Below, piece after piece: positions 1-11,928 of a stretch of 64,000 nt of DNA. The position numbers were made by a program, and so were the translations under genes. The DNA comes from Leptasterias polaris. Its lineage: Eukaryota > Echinodermata > Asteroidea > Forcipulatida > Asteriidae. The notes under the pieces were generated by a model that did no database searches, was not told the DNA's origin, and was given only the letters and a program-made list of their open reading frames with translations. Every line of letters begins with the position of its first letter. Position 1 is the first letter of the stretch. The stretch spans positions 992,001 to 1,056,000 of the forward strand of contig JAZGTN010000089.1 in NCBI GenBank assembly GCA_037783415.1, in the 5' to 3' direction.

Positions 1-119
1 AAATACTTATTGCTCACAAAAACGCTGTTGTAATGGCGAAAATGTGTGTCAAACTTCCTCAAATGTCCCGCTGAATTACAAACAAAATGGTGGCCATTGA
101 GAAAGTTTTTCGCCGTGAC

Positions 120-290
120 GTCATGAACTAGGGTCAGCCCCAAGTAACCCGCTCCACGAGCAACCCGCTCCACGAGCAGGGCACTTGGGTCTCACCCGGG
201 TGAGCCACAGCAATGACGTCGGAGCTATTCGAACGCACTGGGGTCAGACCTGGGTCGACCCGGGGAAGCTAATCGAACGCACCCTTTGGT
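120..290. repeat. Probable MITE terminal region
   Basis: A GC-richer island in AT-rich DNA. It ends in a terminus-like sequence (GAAGCTAATCGAACGCACCC at about 266-285) of the kind seen at ends of hAT-like miniature elements, with a related partial copy nearby (ATTCGAACGCACTGGGGTCA at about 227-246). A 13-base direct repeat, CCCGCTCCACGAG, occurs twice around 149-178. The open frame across it (185-541) has no recognisable protein features. The assignment rests on pattern recognition; the left end is not defined. Confidence 0.45.
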
Positions 291-591
291 ACTTCACTGA
301 CTCACAAGTTTGTCAGCTTCATTGTAACTCATGCAGAGTACCAACCAAATCAATCTCCATAACAATAATGCACACTGATAACCGCTTAACCGGTAGTCAC
401 CCCAACTTAAATAAACAACAAATTAAAGCTGGTTGCCATAGGACAGGAATTAGGGGAAAAGGGTGTAGGTTGTCACGGTTTCCTTTTGCAGTCAAAACAA
501 TCACTACACTGTTTAATTGTTTGAGTGTTTGCATGTGTTGAGGCTATCACACGAGGGATTACATCCCAGCAAATGGATTATACTGAGCAAC

Positions 592-880
592 ATTATTAAA
601 GGGAGGGTATACCTTTGGTAATTACTCAGAAAAATAATGACCATAAAAACTTACTTGGTAAGAAGCACTGCAGCTGATGATAATGTATAACCTGAGAAAC
701 AATTCCCTTAAAAGGAGTGTGGTTTTAGAGAGAGGGATTCAAAAACATTTCAATCTCAGATTGTGTATTACGGATTATTCTTCCTACGCGGACATACCCA
801 GTCCAGATTTTTGGCGATATCTCAAAAACACTACTACCTTTTGAAATGAAACTTTCACAGGTTAGTTCTACCAAATGATC
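592..880 (+). repeat. MITE-family fragment (GGTAATTACTC type)
   Basis: The segment beginning near TTTGGTAATTACTCAG resembles the reverse complement of the right half of the element at 5234-5611: both carry GGTAATTACTC, then CATAAAAACTTACTTGGTAA. Its right part (about 735-870) also matches 17,540-17,710 on the opposite strand, sharing GCGATATCTCAAAAAC and a TTTCACAGGTTAGTT motif. It is a dispersed non-coding repeat; the exact right boundary is unclear. Confidence 0.55.
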
Positions 881-3800
881 TTTAGATTAATTATCAACTT
901 CTAGACAAATCAGAAATGGAGAATAGAACAGTAGTCCAGGTTTTACCTCACAATGAAAACAAACACACAAAAACAAGGTTTTTCTCTAAAATGATATCTG
1001 AAGTATTTTAGTTCTTCTAAATGATAGATCAACTGTAAGACAATTTTTACCCAATATTCAAATCCCTTTAAGCAACTCGTGGCCGCTAACGACCCACCTT
1101 CATAGTAAATGAGGTCAAATTTGTATGAGTCGGTGTCATCACTTCTTAAAGGAAACCAAAATCACCCAGCGTCCAGGCTGAACCAAGACTCAATCGGAAC
1201 CAGGAGTCAACCTGTAACCTTCATGGTTGTGTTGTTGACAGATGATTTCCGTTTCAACTTTCCCCCATTAGATGGTCTTTGAGGAAACCTGGTCTGTAAT
1301 CCAATTCTCGGTTCATGTTTTGAGAATCTATACTTTATAAGTAAAGTATTTATTTGGTGATTTATAATCCAGAAACTTTCTGAGTAAATTTAGAATTTGA
1401 AGTGAATTTCTTGAGAAATTGTTTCCACAATTCATCTCTAGTTCCATATTTCAGAATGTACAGTTAGATTAATTACAAGACAGTTTGATATGAAAAAAAG
1501 CCAAAGTAATAGTAATTCCAACGCATGGTTTTGTTGCAAAAACTAGTTTTCCTGAGGAAAGAAAATCGAAACCTTTTTTCGTATTCGTCCTGACCAAACA
1601 AAACAGGCACAGACTCTAATCCCTTAGTGGCCAATCCTACGTCTAACGATTGACTTCAGAGAGGAATCCCCTAGAGTTGCTTCATCCCCTTGGTCTATCA
1701 CGTTCTTTTCCTGTCTCTCTCTCTCTCTCTCTCATGGCCTGCCCATGCTAACCATTGCGTGGATTGATTGTTGACTTCATTGAGTCAGCTACTATATTGT
1801 CGCCTTGTACTTGTCTGGTAGCTGGGAGCTATTTTGCTTATCAATTGATGACACCAAGTCATTGTTATGGGACCATCAGGGGACTGAGGGCATTATCAGG
1901 GTCTCTTAAAAGGGGTGGGGCAACTAGAAATAAAGGGGAGGAAATAAAACAGCTTTCGAAAATGGAAGGCGGCTTCGTAAATTGAAAGAAAAACCAATGC
2001 GGGGCTCAAAACTCGTGAACTTAAAACCCACTTTATTCCTACCATATCTAGTTAACAGGGTGTACTGACCCACTTTGACCTCTATCTGACCTTTGACCTC
2101 AGCTAGCCAGTAATCTCCTGGTATATCTTGAGAGATAAGCATCTTCAGTCTGATGTCTAGCCGGTGTGTGTCGACTCATTGCACTATAAATATTCGACCT
2201 CAGATCCTGTACATTATCCATTGACAATCGGCCAAGATAGTGTAGATTGTGTTTCTTTTGTTCTTAAAGAAATGATGTGTGTAAGGTCAAGGAGCATTGC
2301 TATTGTTCTTAGTGTGTTTTTGAATCTTTAAAAGCATGTTGAGGTTGAACCCTAACCCCCCCCCCCCCCCCCCCCAAATTGAGAAGGGAACTTGCCAAAC
2401 CTAAAAGAACATTCTCCTCAAAATTGTATTTCCTACGACAGTCAAAAACCACTGTGTACAAAATTACTCATACACAGAAATAAGAAGACACTTTTACTGC
2501 TGAGTTGTCATCTGAAATTTGTTCTCTATTTAAAAGCATTTCAAACAGTCACAGCAACACAATTGTTGTACATTCGTGTCTTAAAGGTCACATTTTTAAA
2601 TTAGAAAATCTGTGTTTTGAAGGAGGGGTGGGATGTGACATTTCATAGCCATGTGATTGTGACACCGTGTGGCCGTCTAGTTCAAACCACAATCTATCCT
2701 GTGCCAAAACCTAAAACATTCTTGAGAAACTCAAACAATCTGGAAAGTACCAGTCTTGGTATTTTGATATCTAAATAGCTTATGTGGTTGGAACAAGGCT
2801 GTATGCCAACTGTTATCTTTAGCCCGCAATAATTAGTCTCTGGCATATCCCTGTGGGTGTATAGTCTAGCTGCAGATGCTGTGGTTGTCTGGCTGTATTT
2901 TTATCTCCAAATAATGTCTACCCAGAGGTGCACCTATGGGGCCTCCCCTTGGCCCATTTGACCCCCATCTTGGATTTCAAAGATGTTCACCTTCAGTTTC
3001 CAACTTACCAATACTGTAGTTCAGTCTGCTAGAGGAGACTTTGATCCCCCCCCCACACTTTCCCTTTCACTTTCTGTCAGTTACTCAGACAGAAACTGTT
3101 CAATTGCGTCAGTGTATAAAACAGAAGTCTACAAACAAAGATTTGCTCAATAGTCTAACAATCTCACGCTGATGAGTTATGGTGGTTTAACAACTCAATA
3201 CTTTGATCAGTATGCTCTTATCATCGCCAGGAGAAATAAGTCGCGACATTGAACTGGATGAATACATAACAAGTTGATTCTAACCCCCTCCTCAATATGA
3301 TGGCTTGAAGAGAACATCAACACTGGATTGATCATAGTTCCTTAGTTCCATATGTCCAATTAATATCATTATTTCACCACACCCAACTGGGGGTACAGAC
3401 CTACCAGTAGCCTTGTGTACTTCCTTCACCTGTCCACTTTTGTCTTTCCAACAATCCCAAACAGCCCAGACTCCCCCAACAGCCTACCCACCCATGAAAG
3501 AAATAACCAAGATCCAATTTAATGTTTCATATCCGATGTAAATGTTGAATGTTCAGAGTTTGGAACAGAAGGGTGTGTCTCTTCACTTCAGTGTTAACCT
3601 GCATGACTCATCTTACGACAGCGTGTTCTCAAAACAGTTGTAGCTCCATCTTTGGAAATTGATATCAACCAAGCCTACAAAAACCAAAATCCTTCTTAGT
3701 TATTAAAAATATAATATAACAGTGGTAATAACTTAATTTCAAAATGATTTTAACTTAATTTTAAAAGTACAGGTAGATCAAGTACCAATCTTGAAATGCT

Positions 3801-4080
3801 CTTGAATTTGAGAAAAATAACGACTGTAAGTAAAAGACAGTTGCCTTTAATCTGGCAACTTTTATAAAATTATTAAAACACGGCAAAAGCAAAACCTCAG
3901 CACTCAATATGAAGAGATTTACACAGGTTTCTGAAAAGCGTTTGATTGAAAATGATCGGATTCATTGAATGATCAACACTCTCTTTAATAAATCATCTCG
4001 ATCAAGCAGCTGCATGGCATCATTTATAAGAGAGTTTCTTAAATAACCCTGCATGTTTTATCATTTTAATTCGTACCCAA
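881..4080. other. Gene-free (probably intronic) DNA
   Basis: I see no convincing exon in this stretch. It holds a CT microsatellite at about 1713-1732, a run of 20 C at 2356-2375 and scattered low-complexity sequence. If the downstream exons belong to a Cav2 gene this would be intron, since the channel body must lie upstream, outside the window. Confidence 0.5.
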
Positions 4081-4087
4081 TCTCCTC

Positions 4088-4350
4088 CCTTTGCATGCTG
4101 CATCCTCCTCCCTTCGCATCTTGCATCCTCCTCCCTTCGCATCTTGCATCCTCCGCCCCTTTGCAACCTGCCTCCTACTCCCTTTGCATCTTGCATCCTC
4201 CTCCCTTCGCATCTTGCATCCTCCTCCCTTCGCATCTTGCATCCTCCGCCCCTTTGCAACCTGCCTCCTCCTCCCTTTGCATCTTGCATCCTCCGCCCCT
4301 TTGCATCTTGCATCCTCCGCCCCTTTGCATCTTGCATCCTCCTCTCTGTA
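4088..4350 (+). repeat. 22-24 bp minisatellite with higher-order structure
   Basis: About eleven head-to-tail units of the form GCATCTTGCATCCTCCTCCC. Variant units (one with CCGCCCC, one with GCAACCTGCCTCC) recur in the same order, so a block of about four units (about 92 bp) has itself been duplicated. The array is pyrimidine-rich and ends about 40 bases before the acceptor of the exon at 4387, so it lies just upstream of that exon's splice acceptor. Open frames through it on both strands are repeat artefacts. Confidence 0.9.
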
Positions 4351-4386
4351 CATGCTGTATCCTTTCCATTCCTACACCCCTATTAG

Positions 4387-4521
4387 ACAAACCTGGTTGA
4401 TAACATGGAGCAACAACTCTATTCTGATGAGAGTTATTACGATGGTGATAGTTACAGCTGGAGTAATCCAGCATACTCCGATGAGGAATTTGAGTTTGAC
4501 CAGAATGAGGTGTTCACACCT
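4387..4521 (+). CDS. Cav2-like C-terminal tail, exon A (internal, 45 codons)
   Basis: Internal exon, phase 0 at both ends, between a pyrimidine-rich acceptor (CCCCTATTAG) and a strong donor (CCT|GTAAGC). It encodes 45 residues rich in Tyr, Ser, Asp and Glu, with stretches such as SDESYYDGDSYSW and SDEEFEFDQNE: an acidic, aromatic, probably disordered segment. I do not recognise it alone. It is joined to the gene because it lies on the same strand upstream of exons that keep the frame, and because acidic Tyr/Ser stretches occur in the distal cytoplasmic tail of Cav2 channels. The preceding exons, with the transmembrane domains and IQ motif, are not in the window. A slightly earlier donor (GAG|GTGTTC at 4510) is possible but weaker. 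Confidence 0.6.
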
Positions 4522-4863
4522 GTAAGCGAGTTTGCCGTGGGATTCAAAATCTACTAATGCTTGCTGTGCTTTAACATTTTATCCCAAATTATTGATAAGT
4601 AATACACAATTTCCAGATGTTGGAAAATTTACACACTCAGAATTCCAGTCCAAGATGGTTGCCTAAAGAGGTGCGGCTGGATGCTATTGGAGATACGGAC
4701 TTTCCAGCAGACCTGAACATAATCAAAAAGCAAAATGTAACCTCATCTAAACACAAATGCTTGTCTCTTTTTGGTGTAGCACATTCCCAACTCAACATGT
4801 GTGTTATCATTGACTATTTCCCATGATGGTTAAAGTTTGTAAGTTTTGTCAAAAAATGTGTGG

Positions 4864-5215
4864 CGTGTTGTGGCCGAGCGGTCTAGTTCATGGGACTCAA
4901 GCTCTGGTGTTGTCAGCAGCAGAGTGTGGGTTCGATACCCAGTCTTGACACTTGTGCCCTTGAGCTAGGCACTTGACCATAATTGCTTCGTAAAAAGTTG
5001 GGAAGGTAGTGCATTCTGCTCTACCAGCCAGGCTCATGATACCCATGCCTACTCCTTACAGACTGTGAAGGGGGTAACCCTGTCTCAGCCCCAGGAGTAG
5101 GTGGCAATGTGCCTCTGGTGGCAGTTGATTTTAAGGTCGATAGCCCAAATCAGTTAAGTGTAGCCCTCACCTTGAAGTTGTCGTCCGTGGCCTTGTGATG
5201 TTAGGCGATCTCTCA
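4864..5215 (+). repeat. tRNA-derived SINE
   Basis: The 5' part reads like a type II tRNA: TGGCCGAGCGGTCTAGTT (A box) and GGTTCGATACCCAG (B box), so a Leu/Ser-type tRNA promoter is likely. This is followed by a non-tRNA body with TCTTGACACTTGTGCCCTTGAGC, shared with the copy at about 56,890-57,190. The expected acceptor-stem closure is absent and the body runs on for about 250 bases, so it is a SINE and not a tRNA gene. Confidence 0.8.
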
Positions 5216-5233
5216 TAAAAATATAAAAATTAC

Positions 5234-5611
5234 TTTAAAGGCACTGAACATGTTTGGTAATTATCAAAGACCAGTATTGTCACTCGGTGTATCCCAACAT
5301 ATGCATAAAATAACAAACCTGTGAAAATTTGGGCTGAATCAGTCATCGAAGTTGCAAGAAAATAAAGAAAGAAAAAACACCCTTGTTGCACAGTTTTGGG
5401 TGCTTTCAGATGCTAATAAAAGGCTTCATGCATGAAGTCTTTTATTATTTTAGTGAGAAGTTACCTCTTTCTCAAAAACTACGTTACTTCAGAGGGAGTG
5501 GTTTCTTACAATGTTTTATACTATCAACAGCTCTTTGTTGCTGGTTACCAAGTAAGTTTTTATGCTAATATATATTTTGAGTAATTACCAAATGTGTTCA
5601 GTGCCTTTAAA
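5234..5611. mobile_element. MITE with terminal inverted repeats
   Basis: The left end TTTAAAGGCACTGAACA is mirrored by TGTTCAGTGCCTTTAAA at the right end, and the next bases (GTTTGGTAATTA / TAATTACCAAA) extend the inverted repeat to about 30 bases with few mismatches. The element is about 378 bp, AT-rich and has no transposase frame. The interior contains ACCTGTGAAAATTTGGGCT, also found in fragments at about 17,560 and 37,190. I associate this family with echinoderm genomes. Confidence 0.85.
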
Positions 5612-5671
5612 AGGCCCCCTAACCTTCTAATATTTTTACATAACGGTATTTGTTTTCCCACTATTCTTCAG

Positions 5672-5752
5672 GGTATTGAAATGGCGGATATAAAATACCC
5701 AGATGCTCATCCAGAGATTCCAAGATCTGGCTCAGGTTCCATAGAGAAGAAG
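5672..5752 (+). CDS. Cav2-like C-terminal tail, exon B (internal, 27 codons)
   Basis: Internal exon, phase 0 at both ends: acceptor CTATTCTTCAG, donor AAG|GTAAGT, an ideal 5' splice site. The peptide starts GIEMADIKYPDAHPEIP and ends with a Gly/Ser stretch and EKK. A short VEM/IEM segment before a basic, disordered region is also found in vertebrate Cav2.1 tails, which is weak support for the family call. The exon is too short to identify alone; the reason for calling it is the splice signals and the frame kept with exons A and C. Confidence 0.65.
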
Positions 5753-8056
5753 GTAAGTACATTTACAATACATCCTAGTTCTTACTCTGGTAGTGTCATC
5801 GTCATTTCTTAAAGACTTTTTTGGTACAGACTTGTGATTTGTCATTCATTAGGTTATTGTGCAAAATGGACTCGTACATTTGAGCGTTAATGTGTTCTTT
5901 TTTATGCTAGTTTGCTTGTTGTTTTTGTGTAGAGTTTATCATTTTTCTAGCCATCTTGTTGTGTAAGTGAGAAACAAGACTATTATTCGTTATGGCCTCA
6001 TTTTGGTCACATTGATTTGTTTTGTTAACAAAGATGGCAACAGTTATTTAAAAAAAATACATTTTGTAAATATAAAAAAATGGCACTGCTCAATCTTTCA
6101 AGAACCTCAACAATGTTTTTCAAAAGATCTTTTTTGTTCCAGTTTGTTAATAATAAATTGCATAAAGCAGAACCCTAACAATAATTTTTTTATAATTTTT
6201 ATTTTGCTAATCGTGAATATTTGGTTGAATGTGCAACAGCAACAAGTAAAAGAAATTGTATTTTGGGAGAGGTACAATGATTGTTATCAGTGATGACCCT
6301 GTACATCATGTGCTGCAAAATGAAGGATAAATAAGAAATAATTGGTGGTCATGTCACCATCAAATGTTTCCAATTAAATGTGATTTGTTTACCCTGGGGA
6401 AGTTTTAGAAGTCTGGATTGACCTTACAAAAAAGGTAGTGGTCATCAAGAAAGCAAATGATTCAAAACAAAAAAAGGGAGTTTGTGTTATTGAAACCCTC
6501 AGAAAAAAAATTTCTTTGAGGGCTGCCATTTTGAATTTGTATTAGTTTTTGCTTTGTATGAACTGTGACTGTTAATGTGGTATTGATAGTAATTTTTTAA
6601 TTGTGAAAACTTGATATAATATCCTGAAATGGAAAATATTACAATAGTTTCTCATTCAGCAAAAATTTGTGTGATGAAAAAAATTATCTTTATTTTATGA
6701 GCCAAAATATGAGCCATTTCAGGACGTACGATATTAGTATGTCAGTTCAAAAATATTCATAATTATGTAGATGTGGTACATCATTGGTGTTTGGAAGCAT
6801 ACAGTTACTCCTTAATGAGTAATCTAGAAACATGTAAAATTAACCGGTGAATATTTTTCAACAACAAAAAACTGCTCTTGTTTTTGAGAAAACACATGTT
6901 GAATACCAAGTAAATCAAAGCAAATTGTGCTTCAAAAATTGCCACAAAATTAAAGAACACTTATCTCTTATTTCTGGCCATCACATTATTTATATTATGA
7001 ATATTTGTTTGAAAGGAACCTTTCTGGCAAACTTCAACATGGTTATCATTTTCTCAAAGAAGGAGCAGTTTTGTTTCTCTCGGTTTCAATCACTACCAAC
7101 TCAAACTGCTACAGTTATGTTCTCAAATGCTTGATGATAATTTGAAATGATTTTATACAATTGATGTACCATTCAAGACCAGGGAAAACTGTGGGCAGCT
7201 GTTTTGTTGTTTTGAAATTAGTAAAGATGGAAATGCTTGTTGAGTTTATTTCATTTGATTGTTGTCATTGAAGCCACTTTATGCATTCACTGCATGGGAA
7301 ATCAGCAATAGTTTCATCTATGTGCTTTCTTGATCAGAAAAGGCTGAGGGGGAAAAAATCACTTCAAGAGAATTATGATTGTTTACCTAGCAATACCTAA
7401 AAAAACTTGTAATTAACTGAAAGGAATTCCGACATTTGTTTTTTTAAATCAACAGAATATTATCAACCCTACACAATAAAATAAATAATAGTTTTTGTCT
7501 TATTTGGTTCAAAGTTTGATTTCTAAGAAAGTTACAAATTTTACATTGAAAGTTGTTTTCAAGAATTTTGAAACCAAGCTATAATTCTTTTCGGAAAAAG
7601 TTTTGAAGACAACAATAAAAGTTTTTATTTTTGTATATAAATGACCTACAGTTACTTACAGCTGGTTACTTATATAAGTAGCTATTTATAAACCAATTGG
7701 ATTGACAATTTGCATTGCTTAGTCTTTTCTGATCATATTTTCATTTGCTCTTATTTCAGACTACATTGCATGGAGTCTTTACATACATTGTTATTATTTT
7801 TTTTCAATTTTGAGTAATCACTCATAATTTCAGTTGGCCGATTCTTTGATTTGCTTCATCCATCATCAGTGACAGCTATCAGCTCCCTACACAGACGGCA
7901 GTGTCACCTGACCTTCAATATTTCTCTCTTTATCATCAAGTTTGCCAGTGATTTTTTAAACTGCTGATTCATTTTGATTTGTGAGCTCGTCATTGTTTGT
8001 TTTTTGATTTTGTTTTTTTCATGCTTCTTTTTTAAAATCTCTCCGGACTCTAGCAG
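5753..8056. other. Intron B-C of the Cav2-like gene
   Basis: About 2.3 kb, strongly AT-rich, with many homopolymer T/A runs. I see no additional exon. The end carries a pyrimidine tract and CTCTAGCAG acceptor. Confidence 0.5.
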
Positions 8057-9316
8057 TCGATGGATAGACATTCATCGTCCAGTTCCTCTCATCACAATAT
8101 CCCCAGTCTTCAGCCACCTCCAAATTCCTCTCGACCTAAAAATCAAGATCGCGGCAGGCCTAGACAACGAGATTCCCTTAACCCTAAAGACCCTTATCTT
8201 AGAGAGCGACGACCAAGTCGTGAAAGATCCTCCTATCCTCAAGAATTTCCTTATGGTGTCCCGAGAGGTCATATAAGTAAGAGTGGTTCTAGGAATAACT
8301 TGGATAGGAAAGTAGAACAGTCAGCTTCCTCCATTGATAACCAATCTCAAAGAGCCTTGCAACCGCACCATCCATCAGATTCTTATAGCTGTGATAATTT
8401 GAAGGAGCTTGAACATCAAGATGGGAGACTGAGACGAAGCAATCGTGATATTAGACCAGATTCTAGTCGAGAATCTCTCAGAACCCCATCTAGGCATCCT
8501 AGTTCAGTCTCACAGTCAGAAGTTAGATTTGAAGAAGGTGACCCACCCTCAAACAAAAACAGACACTCTTCCAAACATCTTGATAACAGTGCAAATCTTA
8601 AAAGGAGGGGGTCCCACTCCCAAGATCCTGAACGGGCACCAACCCATAAAAGAAAAGAAACTGAGACAAGGCTAGACAAACCAAATTCACATCCACGTCC
8701 ACATCGGGATAGACATCGGAAATCCGATCATGACCGCTATCGAGATAGTCCAAGCGATTATGCAGACTCCCCAACGAGTCAAAGACATTCCCCGGTCGAT
8801 TCATCCGGTATGTCCATCTCCCAAAGCCTCCCTTCCTTTGAGAAGAACAAGGCAAATAAACGCTACACCTCCCCAAGTATGCCCGAGTTCATAACACCAG
8901 GGCAAGCAAATAGAAATCAACCCTACGCTAGCACCCCTTATGATACCCAAGACATCAATCAAAATCTAAGATTAGATGACAAGCGTAATTCCAGATCTAG
9001 AAGTAGTAGTAGACGTAAAGATGGGGTTTACATTGATGAGAATAGTAATCCCACCCTTACTGGGGAAACCCTGGGGTCCCAAGTTGGTGGACGACACCGA
9101 ACTTCTGACTCACATGATGCATCACGTAAAGTCAGACGAGAGCCAGTTATGACAGAGGCTGATAGCTATCCCCACCCCCCTAATGGAAAACACCGACGGA
9201 AACACAGAGAGGAATTAGGGCGAGACGATGTGGATGACAATACCCAATATGAGGGAGCTGGGATACCAAGCCAACGGAAGCAGAACGCGAAGGGTACCAG
9301 ACCCAGACCAGATGAG
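8057..9316 (+). CDS. Cav2-like C-terminal tail, large exon C (420 codons)
   Basis: A 1260-base exon, open in one frame throughout (the frame runs on to a stop at 9367). Acceptor TCTAGCAG; I place the donor at GAG|GTGACT (9316/9317) because it leaves phase 0 and joins exon D in frame. An alternative at 9293/9294 (phase 1) would not. The protein is hydrophilic and of low complexity: rich in Arg, Ser, Asp, Pro and His, with runs such as SSSSSSHH near the start, RERRPSRERSS, and a His/Arg/Asp block (PHRDRHRKSDHDRYRDS). It has no transmembrane segment or folded domain that I can see. Arg/His/Asp-rich stretches of this type precede the SH3-ligand motif in vertebrate Cav2.1 and Cav2.2 tails. On its own the exon could be any disordered regulatory protein; the family call comes from the last exon. 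Confidence 0.7.
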
Positions 9317-10328
9317 GTGACTTCATTTGCATACTCTCAATCACCTGATTGTCCCCAATTTAGATAGCCTGGCAGTACAATCAGTCAGTCACTGGTTCAT
9401 CACCTAGCCTGGCAATGCGGTGTCCGTTTTTGTCCTATTGTCGAGTATACCACCTCCTCTGGTCTGCCCGTCAGTTTTCTCCCTTCCTTAGCTTCCTCAA
9501 TATCCATCATTTCAACTCTTGTGCTTCACTCTGTGAAAATTCAAAAACAACCTGTTTTTCATCAGACTCTCTCCTATCCTATAACAACCACCTGGCCTGA
9601 CCCATAAATAACTACTTCCAACCTCGCTGCTTTCAAGTTGTTTTTTGTAAAAATTCAAGAGAAATTTTTAACAAATATTCTAACATTACTCTGGTTAAAC
9701 AAATAATCAAATTCCAATCTGATTCAGAAAAAACTAAAAAAGCATTTAGACTGAAGACATGCACCAACTTTGTTCGCAGTCATTTATAATTTCAGAATTC
9801 TTGCTTCCCCCGGAATGGTCGTCTTCCTTACTCTTTTGTTCTTTCTTTTCTTCTCCATCTCCCTGCATCATGGCCCAGTGACTTGGCGCTTTCTGTTTGT
9901 CCTCCTCACTAGCTGCCTGTCTGTGTTTTTTTTTCCTATCATCTCGTGGAGACACCGTTATATGCCATTTATTAATTTCATGCACAGAAAACCTTGCATG
10001 GTATTCCATATTCATAACCCACATAACCAGCTACCTGCATGCCTCGCATGATCATCAAATAAAAACAAGCATTGCTTTTCTAATTATTTTATCTTTAAGT
10101 TCAATACATTAATTTATAAAAGGGATGTATGTAGTTAAGTTGACAATAACCCTAAATTATCATTTATGTTGAAATAATCTAAACGCATGATCGCTTGATT
10201 TCTAATGAAAAGACAGCGCAGTGCTTCCCAAATGTTTTTACAGATTGTTTTGAGTTGTCATCTTGTATTGATTAATTGAGTTGGGTTTTACTTTGCCTAA
10301 TTTCAAGACGTTTTTGTCTATAACCAAG

Positions 10329-10398
10329 GGTGCATCCCGAAGAGAAAGACTTGACTCGGAGGAGAGCGCGTCCTCATCCCAACCCCTACTAGGGTCAG
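10329..10398 (+). CDS. Cav2-like C-terminal tail, exon D (70 bp)
   Basis: Short exon entered in phase 0 after TATAACCAAG and left in phase 1 at CAG|GTATGC. It encodes GASRRERLDSEESASSSQPL and then LGS plus the first base of a Gly codon. Joining to exon E gives LLGSGRSPSPIRRR, resembling the SRSPSEGRE region of vertebrate Cav2.1. The pyrimidine tract of the acceptor is modest, so the 5' edge is less certain than the 3' edge. It may be an alternatively used cassette; skipping it would shift the frame because it is 70 bases long. Confidence 0.55.
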
Positions 10399-11928
10399 GT
10401 ATGCTCACCCAGCCACTACCTCTAAAAACACCTGTCACCATTACATCTGCACGTCTGGATACTGTATTTACTTTTTTGCCTCCTTCTTAAAATCAGAGAA
10501 AGCCAAAAGATAGTCCAGAAGACACTCAAAGATTGTTTACCCTTGAAATAAATTCAAATCACTCACAAACTAGACTGCCTTCTCAAGAACGAGTATTTAG
10601 TTTTAATGTCTTTACACCCCATAGAGGAATGTTTTTCCCTCAAAATTAACGGAAGAGCGAAGATATTTCAGCTAGTTGTCATGTTTTGTTCATGTTTTAG
10701 AATTGAAGGTTTCGGTGATGAGGAATGTTACCGAGACAAAGTGACCATCATATATTTATCTTGACTCAAAACCTCATCTGCTAATCGCCAACATCCCACT
10801 GTATCATTCCCCGTTCAGAGTTGAAAATTCTTCTGGAGAAAGCAAAAAGATATAAACCTTAAAAGCACTTCCTCTTTTCAGCCACAACCAAACCCCATCA
10901 TCAGCAAAACACTAAAGCTTTTGAATTTCACATTGATTCATTTTTGTAAATCAAGTAAATAAATTAATAAAAAAATAAAAAATAAAATTAAAATCCTACC
11001 CTCCAGCCTTCATCAGCTAAAGAAAGTACTCCAATATTTCCACCATTTCCCTCTTCCTCTCTGAATAAAAGCAACTCCTTTCATCGCTTGCCGTCCAAGA
11101 GTTCTGCTCAGTGTTTAAAAATCAAATAAAAAAGTTTTATTGCTCTTTATTTGACACAGCACCGTCCATCCATTATCAGCAGAAACTGTCTGTAAACTCA
11201 TAGTTTTTATAAATTGCAGTTTTGTTCTTTTGCAATTGATTTGAATTTGAATGTGTTGCTTACTATGGTTTCATCACCCCCAACAAATCAATTTTTCTTT
11301 CAAAGCATTACATGCGCACTGTTTGGTTTTCGCTACCACTCTCATTTCTTTCCAAGAAAAAAAACAAGATTTTTATGATTTTAATAAATTTGTAGAATTC
11401 CAAAAGCGATATCTTTTGTTATGCAAGACTGTCTCTTCTTGATTTGCATTAGTTCTAAAATAAATTTTTTAACATTGTTTAATTTTTTGTTTGGTCGTTA
11501 ACGCATCTTAACACATCATTTTCTTACATTTTCAATTCCACCATATTCATACTTAATCTTTTACTCAATAATTTTGGTGTTTTTTCGTTCCTTTTCTGTT
11601 ACTAAATTATCCAAACTAATGCCCATATGTGTAAAATTTCATGTCTATATTTCCTGTATTTTTGACCCAATTTTTCTATAAAAACTGTGTCTTTCTTTTG
11701 GAAGTTATCCTTTAACATTACAAAGACAACTTTTGAAGAAGCTAACAGATTAAATGAAACAAAACAAGGGGTTTTTAGAATACAGACCACGTTTTATTGG
11801 GTAGAGAACAGTTTTCATATTTTTCTTATATCAGATGATATTATCATTTTTTTAATTAAGAAAATTTACATCTGATTGAAATTGTTAAACATCTGTTGCT
11901 AAATCCTGTGTCTTGATTAATTGAATAG

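Larger units (their letters stand above)
4522..5671. other. Intron A-B of the Cav2-like gene, filled by SINE and MITE
   Basis: A 1150-base intron, mostly occupied by a tRNA-derived SINE (about 4864-5215) and directly after it a terminal-inverted-repeat element (5234-5611). The acceptor at its end is CTATTCTTCAG. Confidence 0.6.

Noticed and set aside
185..541. 118-codon plus-strand frame at the left edge
   Set aside because: Overlaps a MITE-like terminus, no recognisable domain, no convincing codon pattern.
2341..2380. AACCCTAACCCC resembling a telomeric repeat
   Set aside because: Only one CCCTAA unit is present, followed by a homopolymer C run.
4020..4525. Several overlapping open frames on both strands with repeated ARCKGRRMQD or PPPFASCILLP peptides
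   Set aside because: They are translations of the 22-24 bp minisatellite; frames stay open only because the unit lacks stops. No splice or family support.
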